Below, in pieces: positions 7,476 through 16,111 of a stretch of 64,000 nucleotides of DNA (position 1 is the first letter of the stretch; every line of letters begins with the position of its first letter). Location: NCBI RefSeq assembly GCF_963665445.1, contig NZ_OY762276.1:1024001-1088000 (forward strand), in the 5' to 3' direction. The position numbers and the translations under genes were made by a program. The stretch is from an uncultured Desulfobulbus sp. (lineage in GTDB: Bacteria > Desulfobacterota > Desulfobulbia > Desulfobulbales > Desulfobulbaceae). The notes under the pieces were generated by a model. It made no database searches and was not told the DNA's origin. It saw only the letters and a list, made by a program, of their open reading frames with translations.

Positions 7476-8504
7476 TTAGGATTTGCTGAATTGAATCAAC
7501 TGATCAAGCTTGGCCAGTGCCGCGCCCGAGCCGATCATCTCGCGGGCGAGTTCGATGCCGGCAACAATGGAGTCGGCCTTGCCGGCGGCCATGAGCGCGG
7601 TGCCGGCATTGAGCAGCACCATATCGAGTTTGGCTCCCGGCTCGCCGCCAAGCACGGCGCGCACCTGGTCGGCTGACTCGGCTGCGGTCGATCCTCCCTT
7701 GATGGCGGTAAAGTCGGCGGTGGTCAAGCCGACCTGCTCCGGGTGAAGGATGGAGGTCTCGACCTTGCCATCAAAGCCGTCGGCAATATGGGTGGCACCG
7801 GTGACGGTCATCTCGTCGAGGTTGCCTTCGCCCCAGACGATCACCGCCCGCTTCATGCCCAGACGAACCAGAACCTCGGCGATGGTGGAGGTCAACTCCT
7901 TGGCAAAGACACCGGTCAGTTGAACATTGGCTCCTGCCGGATTGGTCATAGGCCCGAGAATGTTGAACAGGGTGCGAATGCCGATCTCGCGCCGCGGACC
8001 GATGGCGTATTTCATCGCCCCATGGAGCATGGGGGCAAAGAGAAAGCCGATACCGACTTCGCGCACGCAGGCTGAAACCTTGGTCGGCGGCATGCTCAGG
8101 TCAACCCCAAGGGCTTCGAGCACGTCGGCAGCCCCGCATTTGGAGGAAACTGCGCGGTTGCCGTGTTTGGCCACCGGTACTCCGGCTGCGGCCACCACAA
8201 AGCTGGTGGTGGTGGAGACGTTGAAGGAGCCGGAACCGTCGCCACCGGTGCCAACGATATCCATCAACACCTCACCGGCGGCGGTATTGACCCCGGTGTC
8301 GATAAAGGTAGCCTTTTCACGCATCACCTTGACCGCGCCGACGATTTCGTCGATGCTCTCCCCCTTCATGCGTAGGGCGGTGATGAAGGAGCCGATCTGG
8401 GCGGTGGTCGCCTCGCCGCTCATGATCTCCTGCATGACCCCGATCATTTCCGCTTCGCTCAAATGCTCCAGGGCAACGACTTTGGCTATGGCCTCTTTAA
8501 TCAT
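7476..8504 (-). CDS. trpD: Anthranilate phosphoribosyltransferase
   Basis: A 342-aa enzyme that transfers phosphoribose from PRPP to anthranilate. It contains the PRPP-binding DIVGTGGDGSGSFNVST, the KHGNRAVSSKCGAAD stretch and the anthranilate-site Arg in AIGPRREIGIRTLFNILGP. Length is standard. It lies between trpG (24 nt) and trpC (3 nt) on the minus strand. Confidence 0.95.
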   Translation of the reverse strand: MIKEAIAKVVALEHLSEAEMIGVMQEIMSGEATTAQIGSFITALRMKGESIDEIVGAVKVMREKATFIDTGVNTAAGEVLMDIVGTGGDGSGSFNVSTTTSFVVAAAGVPVAKHGNRAVSSKCGAADVLEALGVDLSMPPTKVSACVREVGIGFLFAPMLHGAMKYAIGPRREIGIRTLFNILGPMTNPAGANVQLTGVFAKELTSTIAEVLVRLGMKRAVIVWGEGNLDEMTVTGATHIADGFDGKVETSILHPEQVGLTTADFTAIKGGSTAAESADQVRAVLGGEPGAKLDMVLLNAGTALMAAGKADSIVAGIELAREMIGSGAALAKLDQLIQFSKS

Positions 8505-8528
8505 GATAACCTCACTCGGGTTTGCGCT

Positions 8529-9146
8529 TTAACCCTCGGCGCGCAGCAGTTGTTCGTAATCGGGACGGAGGAAATTGTGCAACAGAATATTTCCTGGTCC
8601 GGTCATGATCGATTCCGGATGAAACTGGACGCCCTCAATGGGGAGTGTCTTGTGGCGCAGGCCCATCAGTTCGCCCTGGTCGGTGTGGGCGGTGGCCTCC
8701 AGACAGTCGGGCAACGGTTCCTCGACCACCAGCGAATGATAGCGCATGCCGTCAAAGGGCACGGGCAGGCCGGTGAAGACGCCACGACGGTCATGGTGGA
8801 TCGGGCTGGTCTTGCCGTGCATCAGACGGGAGGCACGGATGACCTTGCCGCCAAAGGCCTCGCCGATGGATTGATGGCCCAGGCAGACGCCGAGGATCGG
8901 AATGCGGCCGGCAAAGTGGAGAATGGAGGCCACCGAGATGCCCGCCTCGGTGGGGGTACAGGGGCCAGGAGAAATCAAGAGCCGGTCCGGTTGCATGGCC
9001 TCGATCTCCGCCAATGTAATGGCATCGTTGCGGAACACGCGAATGTCCGGTGCCTGCCAGTCGGTATCTGCCGAAGGCGGAGCCGTGGCCAGGGTTTGGA
9101 CGATATTGTAGGTAAACGAATCGTAGTTATCGATGATGACTATCAC
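8529..9146 (-). CDS. trpG: Anthranilate synthase glutamine amidotransferase subunit
   Basis: A 205-aa class I glutamine amidotransferase. The oxyanion-strand SPGPCTP, the nucleophile elbow [11 protein letters not shown] (Cys) and the His-Glu pair in GVQFHPESI are all present. It supplies ammonia to TrpE. It is only 3 nt downstream of trpE and is separate from TrpD. It might also serve 4-amino-4-deoxychorismate synthase if no separate pabA exists, as in many bacteria; that is family knowledge, not seen here. Confidence 0.95.
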   Translation of the reverse strand: MIVIIDNYDSFTYNIVQTLATAPPSADTDWQAPDIRVFRNDAITLAEIEAMQPDRLLISPGPCTPTEAGISVASILHFAGRIPILGVCLGHQSIGEAFGGKVIRASRLMHGKTSPIHHDRRGVFTGLPVPFDGMRYHSLVVEEPLPDCLEATAHTDQGELMGLRHKTLPIEGVQFHPESIMTGPGNILLHNFLRPDYEQLLRAEG

Positions 9147-9149
9147 AGC

Positions 9150-10637
9150 TTAAAACCCCTTTTCCGCCAGCTCGACAGCCCGGCGCAATCCCATGCTCTT
9201 GTTGATGGTTTCCTCGAATTCCTTCTGTGGATCGGAGTCGGCGACAATGCCCGCTCCGGCCTGCACCCAGAGATCCTTGCCCTTGACGATGAAGGTGCGG
9301 ATGGTGATGCAGAAGTCCATATTGCCGGAAAAACCGAAGTAGCCCACCGCACCCGCATAGGGCCCGCGGCTGCTGACCTCGAGTTCGTCGATGATCTCCA
9401 TGGCACGAATCTTGGGCGCGCCGCTCACCGTGCCCGCGGGGAAGCAGGCCTCGAGCACGTCGAACTGATCCTTGCCCGCAGCCAGCTTGCCGTGCACGCC
9501 GGAAACGATGTGCATCACGTGGCTGTAGCGTTCGATCACCAGTAGGTCGCTCACCACCACCGAACCGTTTTCCGCCACCCGGCCGACATCGTTGCGGCCC
9601 AGATCGACCAGCATCAGGTGCTCGGCCCGTTCCTTGGGATCGGCCAGCAATTCGTCTTCCAGGCGTAGATCTTCCTCGGGGGTTGCGCCGCGCTTGCGGG
9701 TACCGGCAATCGGCCGCAGTTCGATATCGCCATTTTCCAGGCGCACCAAAATTTCCGGCGAGGAGCCGATCAGCACCATGTCCCCCTGGCGCAGGTAGAA
9801 CAGGTAGGGGCTGGGATTGATGTGGCGCAGGGCGCGGTACAGGGCAAAGGGGTTGAGTTCGGATTCGGTATGGAATCGTTGCGAAAGCACCACCTGAATG
9901 ATATCGCCGGCGAGGATATATTCCTTGGCCTTTTCTATCATGGACTTGAAGCTCTCCTCATCCATGTTGGAGCTGAATTTGTGTGGAGCCGTCGCCTTTT
10001 CCTGGGAGACGAACTTGTGGGAAATCGGTTCGTCCAGGCGGCCAATGATCTCCTCGATGCGTCGGCAGGCATCGGTATACATCTCATCAACACTTTTTGC
10101 CCCCCGTTTCCACACGTTGCAGACGATGGTCAGATCCTGCTTCATCGCATCGTGAATGAGGACGATGCCCGGAATCATGAACGAGGAGTCGGGCAAGTCC
10201 ATGGGGGGGTGCCGCTGGGGAAGGTTTTCCATGAAGCGGACCATGTCGTAGCCGAGAAAACCGACCGCACCGCCATAAAAGCGCGGAAGCTCGGGAGTGT
10301 CGAGCACCTTGAATGAATCGAGGAGCTGGCGCAGTTCCTGAAGGGGATTGACGCCGTCACGCTGTTCGCCGCTGTCGACGAGGCCGGGATACTCGATGCA
10401 AACCTGGTCACGGTTGCTGGTGAAGGTTACCAGAGGATCCAGGCCGATAAACGAGTACCGCCCCCATTTTTCCCCACCCTCCATGGATTCGAAGAGAAAG
10501 GCATGGGGATCGAGCGCCGCCACCTTGGCAAAAAGCGTCAGCGGTGTCTCCAGATCGGCGACGATGGTGCGGTGGACCGGGACAAGATCGGACTCGGCGA
10601 TCATGTCGACAAAGGTATTTTGCTCGGGACTGTACAT
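9150..10637 (-). CDS. trpE: Anthranilate synthase component I
   Basis: A 495-aa chorismate-binding enzyme that makes anthranilate with TrpG. The N-terminal domain carries a LLESMEGGE-like motif (here FLFESMEGGEKWGRYSFIG), the Trp-feedback site region. The catalytic domain has IQVVLSQRF, IGSSPEILVR, PIAGTRKRG, DLGRNDVGRV and FPAGTVSGAPKIRAME. Start supported by AGGT about 9 nt upstream. First gene of trpE-G-D-C-F; no Trp-rich leader peptide was found in the 160 bp upstream. Confidence 0.95.
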   Translation of the reverse strand: MYSPEQNTFVDMIAESDLVPVHRTIVADLETPLTLFAKVAALDPHAFLFESMEGGEKWGRYSFIGLDPLVTFTSNRDQVCIEYPGLVDSGEQRDGVNPLQELRQLLDSFKVLDTPELPRFYGGAVGFLGYDMVRFMENLPQRHPPMDLPDSSFMIPGIVLIHDAMKQDLTIVCNVWKRGAKSVDEMYTDACRRIEEIIGRLDEPISHKFVSQEKATAPHKFSSNMDEESFKSMIEKAKEYILAGDIIQVVLSQRFHTESELNPFALYRALRHINPSPYLFYLRQGDMVLIGSSPEILVRLENGDIELRPIAGTRKRGATPEEDLRLEDELLADPKERAEHLMLVDLGRNDVGRVAENGSVVVSDLLVIERYSHVMHIVSGVHGKLAAGKDQFDVLEACFPAGTVSGAPKIRAMEIIDELEVSSRGPYAGAVGYFGFSGNMDFCITIRTFIVKGKDLWVQAGAGIVADSDPQKEFEETINKSMGLRRAVELAEKGF

Positions 10638-10800
10638 GGATGTAACCTGTAACGATAGGAAGGCGAGGGTTGGTGACGCTCTGGAGATCCTTGGAGAGGC
10701 TCGGCTCTAGGTACGGCGTTGGAACCGCACGTTCATGGTGACGGCTGCGCGCCGACACGCACCGAAGATCCGAGGGGCGGACAAGCCAGGGGCGAGCAAT

Positions 10801-10837
10801 AAAAAAGGCCATGGACGCAGACTGCACCCATGGCCTT
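10801..10837 (-). terminator. Rho-independent terminator after rpsT
   Basis: On the minus strand a perfect 10-bp stem (AAGGCCATGG/CCATGGCCTT) with a 13-nt loop is followed by six T. It lies 38 bp downstream of rpsT and about 165 bp upstream of trpE, so it ends the rpsT transcript. A role as a trp attenuator is conceivable by position, but no leader peptide or alternative stem supports it. Confidence 0.85.
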
Positions 10838-10874
10838 ACAACACTCGAAACTCAATGGAAAAAAAGCGTCCACC

Positions 10875-11147
10875 TTAGCCAAGGGGCTGCATCTTGTTCA
10901 CCCTCTTGGTCAGACGGGAAACCTTGCGAGCAGCATTTTTCTGGTGAATGGAACCTTTGGTCGCGGTTTTGTAAATAACCGGGATGGCAGCCTGCAGAGC
11001 GGTCTTTGCCTGCTCCTCGGAACCGGCTGCCAAGGCATCTTCAACCTGGCGAACGGCGGTTTTCATTGCCGATTTGTTCATCCGATTGCGCAAACGACGA
11101 ATTTTTGATTGACGATCTCTCTTCTCTGCGGACTTATGATTTGCCAT
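10875..11147 (-). CDS. rpsT: 30S ribosomal protein S20
   Basis: A 90-aa basic protein beginning MANHKSAEKR and carrying RRLRNRMNKSAMKT and GSIHQKNAARKVSRLTKRVN, diagnostic of S20, a 16S rRNA-binding protein at the base of the small subunit. Ribosome site GGGAGTAAG precedes the ATG. A strong promoter (11318-11346) gives a leader of about 160 nt, long enough for the autogenous control known for S20, and a terminator follows. Confidence 0.97.
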   Translation of the reverse strand: MANHKSAEKRDRQSKIRRLRNRMNKSAMKTAVRQVEDALAAGSEEQAKTALQAAIPVIYKTATKGSIHQKNAARKVSRLTKRVNKMQPLG

Positions 11148-11317
11148 GTGGTTTTCTTACTCCCTTATAAAATAGCATCTCTGATATGTTTCGATCTCGT
11201 AAATGGCTGCGAGAACGACGACCTGGGCTCAGTCAGCTCGTGTTGCACGGAGAGCCCGGCTTTTCTTTTGTCGATCTTCACGAGACAGTAATAAATAATT
11301 AAAAATTGAAACTCTGT

Positions 11318-11346
11318 TCTATACAGAAAATGGATGGCTGTGTCAA
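11318..11346 (-). promoter_or_regulatory. Sigma-70-type promoter of rpsT
   Basis: On the minus strand TTGACA (11346-11341) and TATAGA (11323-11318) are separated by exactly 17 bp. Transcription would start near 11311. It is the only strong promoter-like pair between the pentapeptide gene and rpsT; nothing else is recognised in 11148-11521. Confidence 0.75.
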
Positions 11347-11521
11347 GAAAACACGCTGTTGTGCTTATTCATTTCGTCGTTTTTATAAAAAAAACACGGA
11401 ACAGGAAATCCCAACCCGCGGTTGCGTCCTCCTGGATTGCCTCGTTTCCAGGCAGAACGTGGGACGAGGGGGCATGGGGGAGGTCTGGGCATCGTGGACG
11501 TTGTGGTTGCAGAGGTCGCCC

Positions 11522-12517
11522 TCAGTTTTCTTGTTCAGCTGCCGGTTCCGCCGGTTTGAGGCCGATTGCTCCGCTGAGATCGGCCCCATCGATTTTTGCA
11601 TCATCTAGATCAGCATCGGTGAGGTCCGCAGCGGTGAAATCGGCGCGATAGAGATCGGCGTCAGCGAGGTCCACCTTCTGCATCTGGCAGTTGCGGAATT
11701 TTGCCCCCTTGAGATTGGCCTTGCCGAAGTCGGCATCCTGCAGGTTGCTGCCGGTAAAATCGGCCCGCTCGAGATCAAAACCGCTCATGTCCCGATCCGA
11801 GAGGTCAAGGCCGCTCAAGTCGCAACCGATGCAGCGTTCCTGGTCAAACATGTTCTCAAGCATCCGTTGACGTGCCTCGCTCAGGGGTGGCGGCACCTTT
11901 TCCGATGCTTCGGTTGCAGTATCCGCCGGAGTGTCGACTATCTCCGTGGGGCCGGCTGCCGGCGGCGGCAAATGGGTGAGCGGATCGTCCGTTGGCTGAT
12001 GATCGGCGCCGATTCTGTGCTCCTCTCTATCGACCGCTCTGGCTTGCGTTTGTGCAACCTGCTCCTGATTGTCTCCCAGCTCAAACCATCCGGCCTGGGC
12101 ATTGTCCGCATGAATCAGACGGTTGACGGTTCGCCCCTTGATACGGGTTCGCTCGAAGTGGACCCCTTTCAGATTGGTGGCGCGAAATTCGGCCCCTTCC
12201 AGGTTGGCAAAGGAAAGATCGGCTCCGGAAAGGTTGGTTTCAAACAATATAGCCTGCTGCAGGTTCGCACCGCTGAGGTCGGCCCGTTTGAGATTGGCAT
12301 TGGTCAGGTTGGCCCCGTTGAGATTGGCCTTGGCGAGACGGCTGCCACTCAATTCGGCGTCGGTCAGATCGCATCCGGGGCAGGATTTTGTTCTGAGCAG
12401 GCGCTGGATATTTTGCTCCACCTCCGTCAAGTGTTGGTTGCTCGATGCCCCCAGAACGGTCGTTGCGGAGCAGGTGAGAAGGGCAATACAGGGAAAAACA
12501 AAAAGTGGGCAGCGCAT
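11522..12517 (-). CDS. Exported two-block pentapeptide-repeat protein
   Basis: A 331-aa protein with an N-terminal signal peptide (hydrophobic to about residue 23). Two right-handed pentapeptide-repeat blocks (A(D/N)LxX type, such as ANLNGANLTNANL) occupy about residues 45-130 and 230-320. Each block is opened by the same cap, C-x-G-C-DL (CPGCDLTDAEL and CIGCDLSGLDL), after a short helix (QNIQRLLRTK and QRMLENMFDQ). A linker rich in Pro, Asp and Thr joins them. Function unknown. It is a stand-alone gene upstream of rpsT. Confidence 0.8.
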   Translation of the reverse strand: MRCPLFVFPCIALLTCSATTVLGASSNQHLTEVEQNIQRLLRTKSCPGCDLTDAELSGSRLAKANLNGANLTNANLKRADLSGANLQQAILFETNLSGADLSFANLEGAEFRATNLKGVHFERTRIKGRTVNRLIHADNAQAGWFELGDNQEQVAQTQARAVDREEHRIGADHQPTDDPLTHLPPPAAGPTEIVDTPADTATEASEKVPPPLSEARQRMLENMFDQERCIGCDLSGLDLSDRDMSGFDLERADFTGSNLQDADFGKANLKGAKFRNCQMQKVDLADADLYRADFTAADLTDADLDDAKIDGADLSGAIGLKPAEPAAEQEN

Positions 12518-12745
12518 ATTATCCTCAGGAGTGTAGGGCTCGTCGCGGTGTCAACATATCCATGCGTATTTGCATCGGGTGATGTATGCTCATTTTCCTG
12601 CTTTCTATACCCGAGAGGTGCCTGCGGTTCAAGGGGCTTGCCGATTTTCACCGGGGCGGTTGCGGATATCAGTCGCTCTCGGTGTTTGAGGAGGATCGCT
12701 GATACACTTGCGGGAAGAAGAGCGGATCCTCGGCCACGAAGGCGG

Positions 12746-13267
12746 TCAGTATTCGATGCCCTTCTGCGCTTTGATCCCGGATTTGAGCGGATGTTTAATT
12801 TCGCGCATCTCGGTGACCAAGTCTGCTGTTTCTATCAGTTCCTGCGGCGCATAACGACCGGTGATCACGATATGCTGGTTCGGATTGCGCATCTTGAACT
12901 TCTCCAGGCAAGGTTCGATCGCAAGCATGTTGTAATGGAGCAGGTAGGTAAACTCATCCAGAACCACGGTATGGTATTGGCCGGAATCGATCGCCTGCAT
13001 CGCAAAATCCCAACCCTCCCTGGCGAGTCGGGTATCCTCATCCAGGTTTTCCGATTTCCAGGTAAATCCCTTGCCCATGACGTGCAAGTCGATGAGGCCG
13101 TCGAAGCGTTTGATGCCGTCCAGTTCACCGTAATGCCAACTTCCCTTGATAAATTGGATGAAACAGACCCGTAGGCCATGGCCGGCCGCTCGCAAGGCCA
13201 TGCCCAGCGCCGCGGTCGTCTTTCCTTTGCCGTTTCCGGTGTAGACGATCAGTAAGCCTTTGGTCAT
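12746..13267 (-). CDS. cobO: Cob(I)alamin adenosyltransferase, CobA/CobO/BtuR type
   Basis: A 173-aa P-loop enzyme that adenosylates corrinoids to make the coenzyme B12 form. The N-terminus carries YTGNGKGKTTAALGMALRA (P-loop at about residues 11-18), then FIQFIKGSW, VVLDEFTYLLHYN and VITGRYAP, all typical of this family. No B12 riboswitch box was found upstream and no other cobalamin genes are adjacent. Confidence 0.95.
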   Translation of the reverse strand: MTKGLLIVYTGNGKGKTTAALGMALRAAGHGLRVCFIQFIKGSWHYGELDGIKRFDGLIDLHVMGKGFTWKSENLDEDTRLAREGWDFAMQAIDSGQYHTVVLDEFTYLLHYNMLAIEPCLEKFKMRNPNQHIVITGRYAPQELIETADLVTEMREIKHPLKSGIKAQKGIEY

Positions 13268-13625
13268 AGAGTCCCTCTGGTGGCATGGTTTGATTGTTTA
13301 GAATTTGCACTTCAAAATGGCAGGGGGCATGGGCAACCACTTTACCATCAGTGAGGATGACCGTCAAAATTTGTGGAAAAAAATTGTACCCCCCTTCGAG
13401 TCATTAGTCTTTTTGCAGGGCTTTTTTCAAGAAAAACAGCTGGAACCCTTGTCGAGAGAAGACTCTTTCGCTAGGCTAATCAAGGAGGCAGTAGGTGCGA
13501 AACTCATTTTTTGTATACGCTGCATGGTTGGCTGCGATGAGGGAAGCGGGGCGAAGCCTCCTGGGGTATTTTTTATCTAAGTGGGCCTATGGCCTGTTTT
13601 TTTCATCTCCATTCATGTGTGATCT
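13268..13625. other. Intergenic region upstream of cobO and hemerythrin gene
   Basis: These 358 bp hold no recognised gene. A cobalamin riboswitch was looked for on the minus strand and not found. It must contain the divergent promoters of cobO and the hemerythrin-PilZ gene, but none is clear enough to place. Confidence 0.4.
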
Positions 13626-14399
13626 ATGCGAACAGTGAACAAATGGTCGTCTGATCTCGAAATCGGGATCGGGCTTATCGATAATCAGCACAAAATTATC
13701 TTTGACCTCATCAACGATCTTGGCAATGCTGCCGCGGCCATGGCCGATAAAAAGGTTATCGACACCCTGCTTGATGTTATCGAAAATTATGTCTTCCGCC
13801 ATTTTGAAGCCGAGGAAGAACTCCTCGCACCGCACCCAAAGGCACTTGAGCATAGTGTGGAACATTATAAACTTATCAAGAAATTTCATAAATTTCGGCT
13901 CGGCTTTCGTAATCGAACCCATGGCGAGACCCTTTCCCATGATTTTCTCTGTTCCTGGTTTGTGCAACATATCAAAGAGCACGATATACCGTTTTACGAT
14001 CGCATCGCCAAAGGTGCCGAGCAGGGGCAGGGAAGCGGGGTCGAAGCCTATCCACCGCAGCAAGAGGAGCGCAGACGGCATCGGCGCATTCATCAGCAGA
14101 AAATCACCGACCACGCAATTCTCGCCTCATGTTACAACACCTCGACCTTAAAGAGTTCCAGTGCCGAGATTGAAGACATCAGCCTGGGCGGCATTCGTTT
14201 TGATGCCGATGTACACCACCAGTTGGGTGACCTTCTGGTTCTAGGGTGCACCATCGGCACAAATTTCAAGATGAAGGAGAAGGTGCGGGTCGTCAATGTA
14301 AGTGGCCGCTCCCATGGTGCCGAATTTGTCAGCCTTTCACCGGCTACGGAAAAATTTTTGGTGGAACTCTACGGGGCGGTCAGCATTCGTAACCTGTAA
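13626..14399 (+). CDS. Bacteriohemerythrin-PilZ fusion protein
   Basis: A 257-aa two-domain protein. Residues about 10-128 form a hemerythrin domain with the di-iron ligands expected of bacteriohemerythrins: IDNQHKIIF (His22), HFEAEE (His59, Glu63), further His at 76 or 80, and HIKEHD (His115, Asp120). From about 148 a PilZ-like domain follows: ERRRHRRI (the RxxxR c-di-GMP motif) and then ISLGGIRF (close to the D/NxSxxG motif). It could couple O2 or diffusible-gas sensing to c-di-GMP; that is an inference from domains. Transcribed alone. Confidence 0.8.
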   Translation: MRTVNKWSSDLEIGIGLIDNQHKIIFDLINDLGNAAAAMADKKVIDTLLDVIENYVFRHFEAEEELLAPHPKALEHSVEHYKLIKKFHKFRLGFRNRTHGETLSHDFLCSWFVQHIKEHDIPFYDRIAKGAEQGQGSGVEAYPPQQEERRRHRRIHQQKITDHAILASCYNTSTLKSSSAEIEDISLGGIRFDADVHHQLGDLLVLGCTIGTNFKMKEKVRVVNVSGRSHGAEFVSLSPATEKFLVELYGAVSIRNL

Positions 14400-14976
14400 A
14401 CAAGAACGGCTGTTAGCGTGTTGAAATCCTGAATCATTTTTGCTCAGTAGCTCGAGCTTTGCGCATGCCGGTGAGTCAATAACAGATGCTGGGGCAAGAA
14501 CAGACCTTGTTGTCCGTACCTGCCCGATGGTTGCAACATGCTGTTGGCCCCCCCCCCCAACCTACCCTATGTCCAGCAGTGATTGCGGCTGTTCGACTAC
14601 TGAGCAACCGAATTGGGACGATTCAGTCTGTGTTACTGTCGCCTCCGTCTGAAGGAAAAGATGGCCCCGTAAGGTGGTGCTTTCGGCCACCAATGTCGCA
14701 TTTGTCATAGCCTTGGTAAGCGGTATCTGCTCGGCGCATGGAGCGATCTCTGATGAGTGAAGGGCAAGCGGGATTTTGGAGGCTTGCGGTGGCGCAGCAA
14801 GGACTGTGCCATGCTGCAAAGCCCCTGTAGGACTGCGATTTAGAGGGGTTGCCGCGCTTTTTTTTCCTTTGACAAAGATTTCTTTTTTTATTTTAGTTCC
14901 GACGTTGTCAAAAGATGCCGCGTCGGGAATGAGAGCCTGATTGTCCTGGCAATGGTTAATACTCTGGGAGGGAAGA
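14400..14976. other. 577-bp intergenic region before the HU gene
   Basis: No convincing gene. It contains a run of C (about 14550-14561) that might be prone to slippage, and near 14870-14920 two TTGACAA/TTGTCAA elements in inverted orientation that may belong to the HU promoter or an operator. No RNA gene could be recognised. Confidence 0.3.
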
Positions 14977-15249
14977 ATGAATAAAAAGGAACTGGTAGAC
15001 TCCATGGCGGAAGCGGCAGACATCAGTAAGGCCGCAGCCGAAAAGGCGTTGAACGGAATGCTTATGGCTGTGACTGCTGCGCTGGCTAAAGGCGACAAGG
15101 TGACCTTGGTCGGTTTCGGCACATTTTCTATTGTCAAGCGCACCGAACGGAAAGCGAAAAACCCCCGTACCGGTGAATTGATCGAAATTCCCGCCAAAAC
15201 AATTGCCAAGTTCAAGCCGGGCAGCAAACTTACAGACGCAGTGAACTAA
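14977..15249 (+). CDS. HU-family nucleoid DNA-binding protein
   Basis: A 90-aa protein starting at MNKKELVDSMAEA, with GGGAGGGA well placed before the ATG (14977); the frame is open upstream but the longer start is less plausible. It contains VTLVGFGTFSIVKRTERKAK and NPRTGELIEIPAK, the DNA-embracing arm of HU/IHF proteins. It bends and compacts DNA and often assists site-specific recombination; whether HU or another paralogue cannot be told. A terminator follows. Confidence 0.93.
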   Translation: MNKKELVDSMAEAADISKAAAEKALNGMLMAVTAALAKGDKVTLVGFGTFSIVKRTERKAKNPRTGELIEIPAKTIAKFKPGSKLTDAVN

Positions 15250-15275
15250 CCCCCCTCAAGGTTTGAGAGTTGTTT

Positions 15276-15304
15276 CAGCTGGCCCAGTGGTCAGCTGTTT
15301 TTTT
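15276..15304 (+). terminator. Rho-independent terminator after HU gene
   Basis: CAGCTGGCC and GGTCAGCTG form a stem with a short loop, followed by seven T. It sits 27 bp after the HU stop codon. Confidence 0.8.
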
Positions 15305-15442
15305 ACAAGCTGTACCCCCCAACTTCAGGCTGGTTGAATTCTTCTTTCAAGCGTTTTTCGCCTCAAAGGTTACAGAAAACTGAATAAGGTCGCGAAAAGG
15401 ACTGGACACATAGAGCAAACCATGATAAATGGGTAGCCGCTT

Positions 15443-15472
15443 TTGATGCAGCGGCATCGCAAAGGCGATAAT
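15443..15472 (+). promoter_or_regulatory. Probable promoter of tRNA-Pro
   Basis: TTGATG and GATAAT are 18 bp apart, and the -10 box ends 8 bp before the mature tRNA 5' end. Position and spacing fit a stable-RNA promoter. Confidence 0.5.
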
Positions 15473-15480
15473 ACACGGTT

Positions 15481-15557
15481 CGGGAAGTGGCTCAGCCTGG
15501 TAGAGCACAGCGTTCGGGACGCTGGGGTCGGAGGTTCGAATCCTCTCTTCCCGACCA
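15481..15557 (+). tRNA. tRNA-Pro (CGG), island integration site
   Basis: The acceptor arms CGGGAAG and CTTCCCG pair, with discriminator A and encoded CCA. The anticodon stem CAGCG/CGCTG holds the loop TTCGGGA, giving anticodon CGG (Pro, codon CCG). The 3' 48 bp are repeated at 47169-47216, showing that an island is inserted here; the tRNA itself stays complete. Confidence 0.96.
15510..15557 (+). repeat. attL: 48-bp direct repeat inside tRNA-Pro
   Basis: Runs from the anticodon stem to the CCA end of tRNA-Pro and is identical to 47169-47216. Flanking bases differ on both sides (CACA/AAAA here, GGAG/TCGG there), so the repeat has defined limits. Crossover occurs somewhere within it. Confidence 0.92.
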
Positions 15558-15612
15558 AAAAACATCGAAATGGCAGCAAGATAGCCGGGGGTAGGAATTA
15601 CTTCCGGCTTTT

Positions 15613-15653
15613 TTTCTACCCCATTTCTACCCTTACGGGTAAAAGGGTAGAAA
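15613..15653. promoter_or_regulatory. Left arm-type integrase sites (TTTCTACCC)
   Basis: TTTCTACCC occurs at 15613-15621 and 15624-15632, and inverted at 15645-15653. The same 9-mer occurs near the other att site (47011-47155). Repeats of one short motif inside both island ends are typical of arm-type binding sites for the integrase N-terminal domain. Confidence 0.65.
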
Positions 15654-16111
15654 ATCACATCGCAGAGAAAAATCTATCCCTCCCCCACCTATCCCCCAAA
15701 TAAAAACCTGATCCCACAACGGAGACCGGGCCACCCGCCAGAGCCGGAAACATTAAGCCGGTGGGTTCTACTCGATTATACGGCTTGGACCGTATACTTT
15801 TTTCATTCATCGTTACAGTGTAACGCCCCCCCCCCTTCCAGCCTCCAGCCCCCTCTTGCCGCTCAATTGCTCCAACGTGACAAAAGACAACTGCCTGATA
15901 ATCTGTTGCCTTATTATGGCGCCGGGTGTAATCAAAAACGGTGTCCCTGATGATTACCCCGAGGATCCCGAATTGACTTATAGGTTGCACCGAACGTTTT
16001 TTCGACGACACGGACATTCCCTACAAATGCGATTGCACCAGAAAATAGAGCCGTCTTTTTTGACCATGCCATGGTGTGAGGGTGAAATAAAAATTACAGA
16101 TTACCATTTAT
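15654..16111. other. Island left end, no recognised gene
   Basis: About 460 bp between the arm-type sites and the first IS. Overlapping reading frames of 90-120 codons exist on both strands but none resembles a known protein or has a convincing start. The 5-bp TTTAT at 16107-16111 is the target duplication of the IS1182-like element. Confidence 0.35.

Noticed and set aside
10638..10840. Trp attenuator upstream of trpE
   Set aside because: The terminator hairpin is explained by rpsT; no Trp-rich leader peptide or alternative stem was found.
13268..13400. Possible cobalamin riboswitch upstream of cobO
   Set aside because: No B12-box-like sequence could be found on the minus strand.
14562..15227. 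221-codon minus-strand frame
   Set aside because: Runs antisense through the HU gene and has unlikely composition; HU is clearly real.
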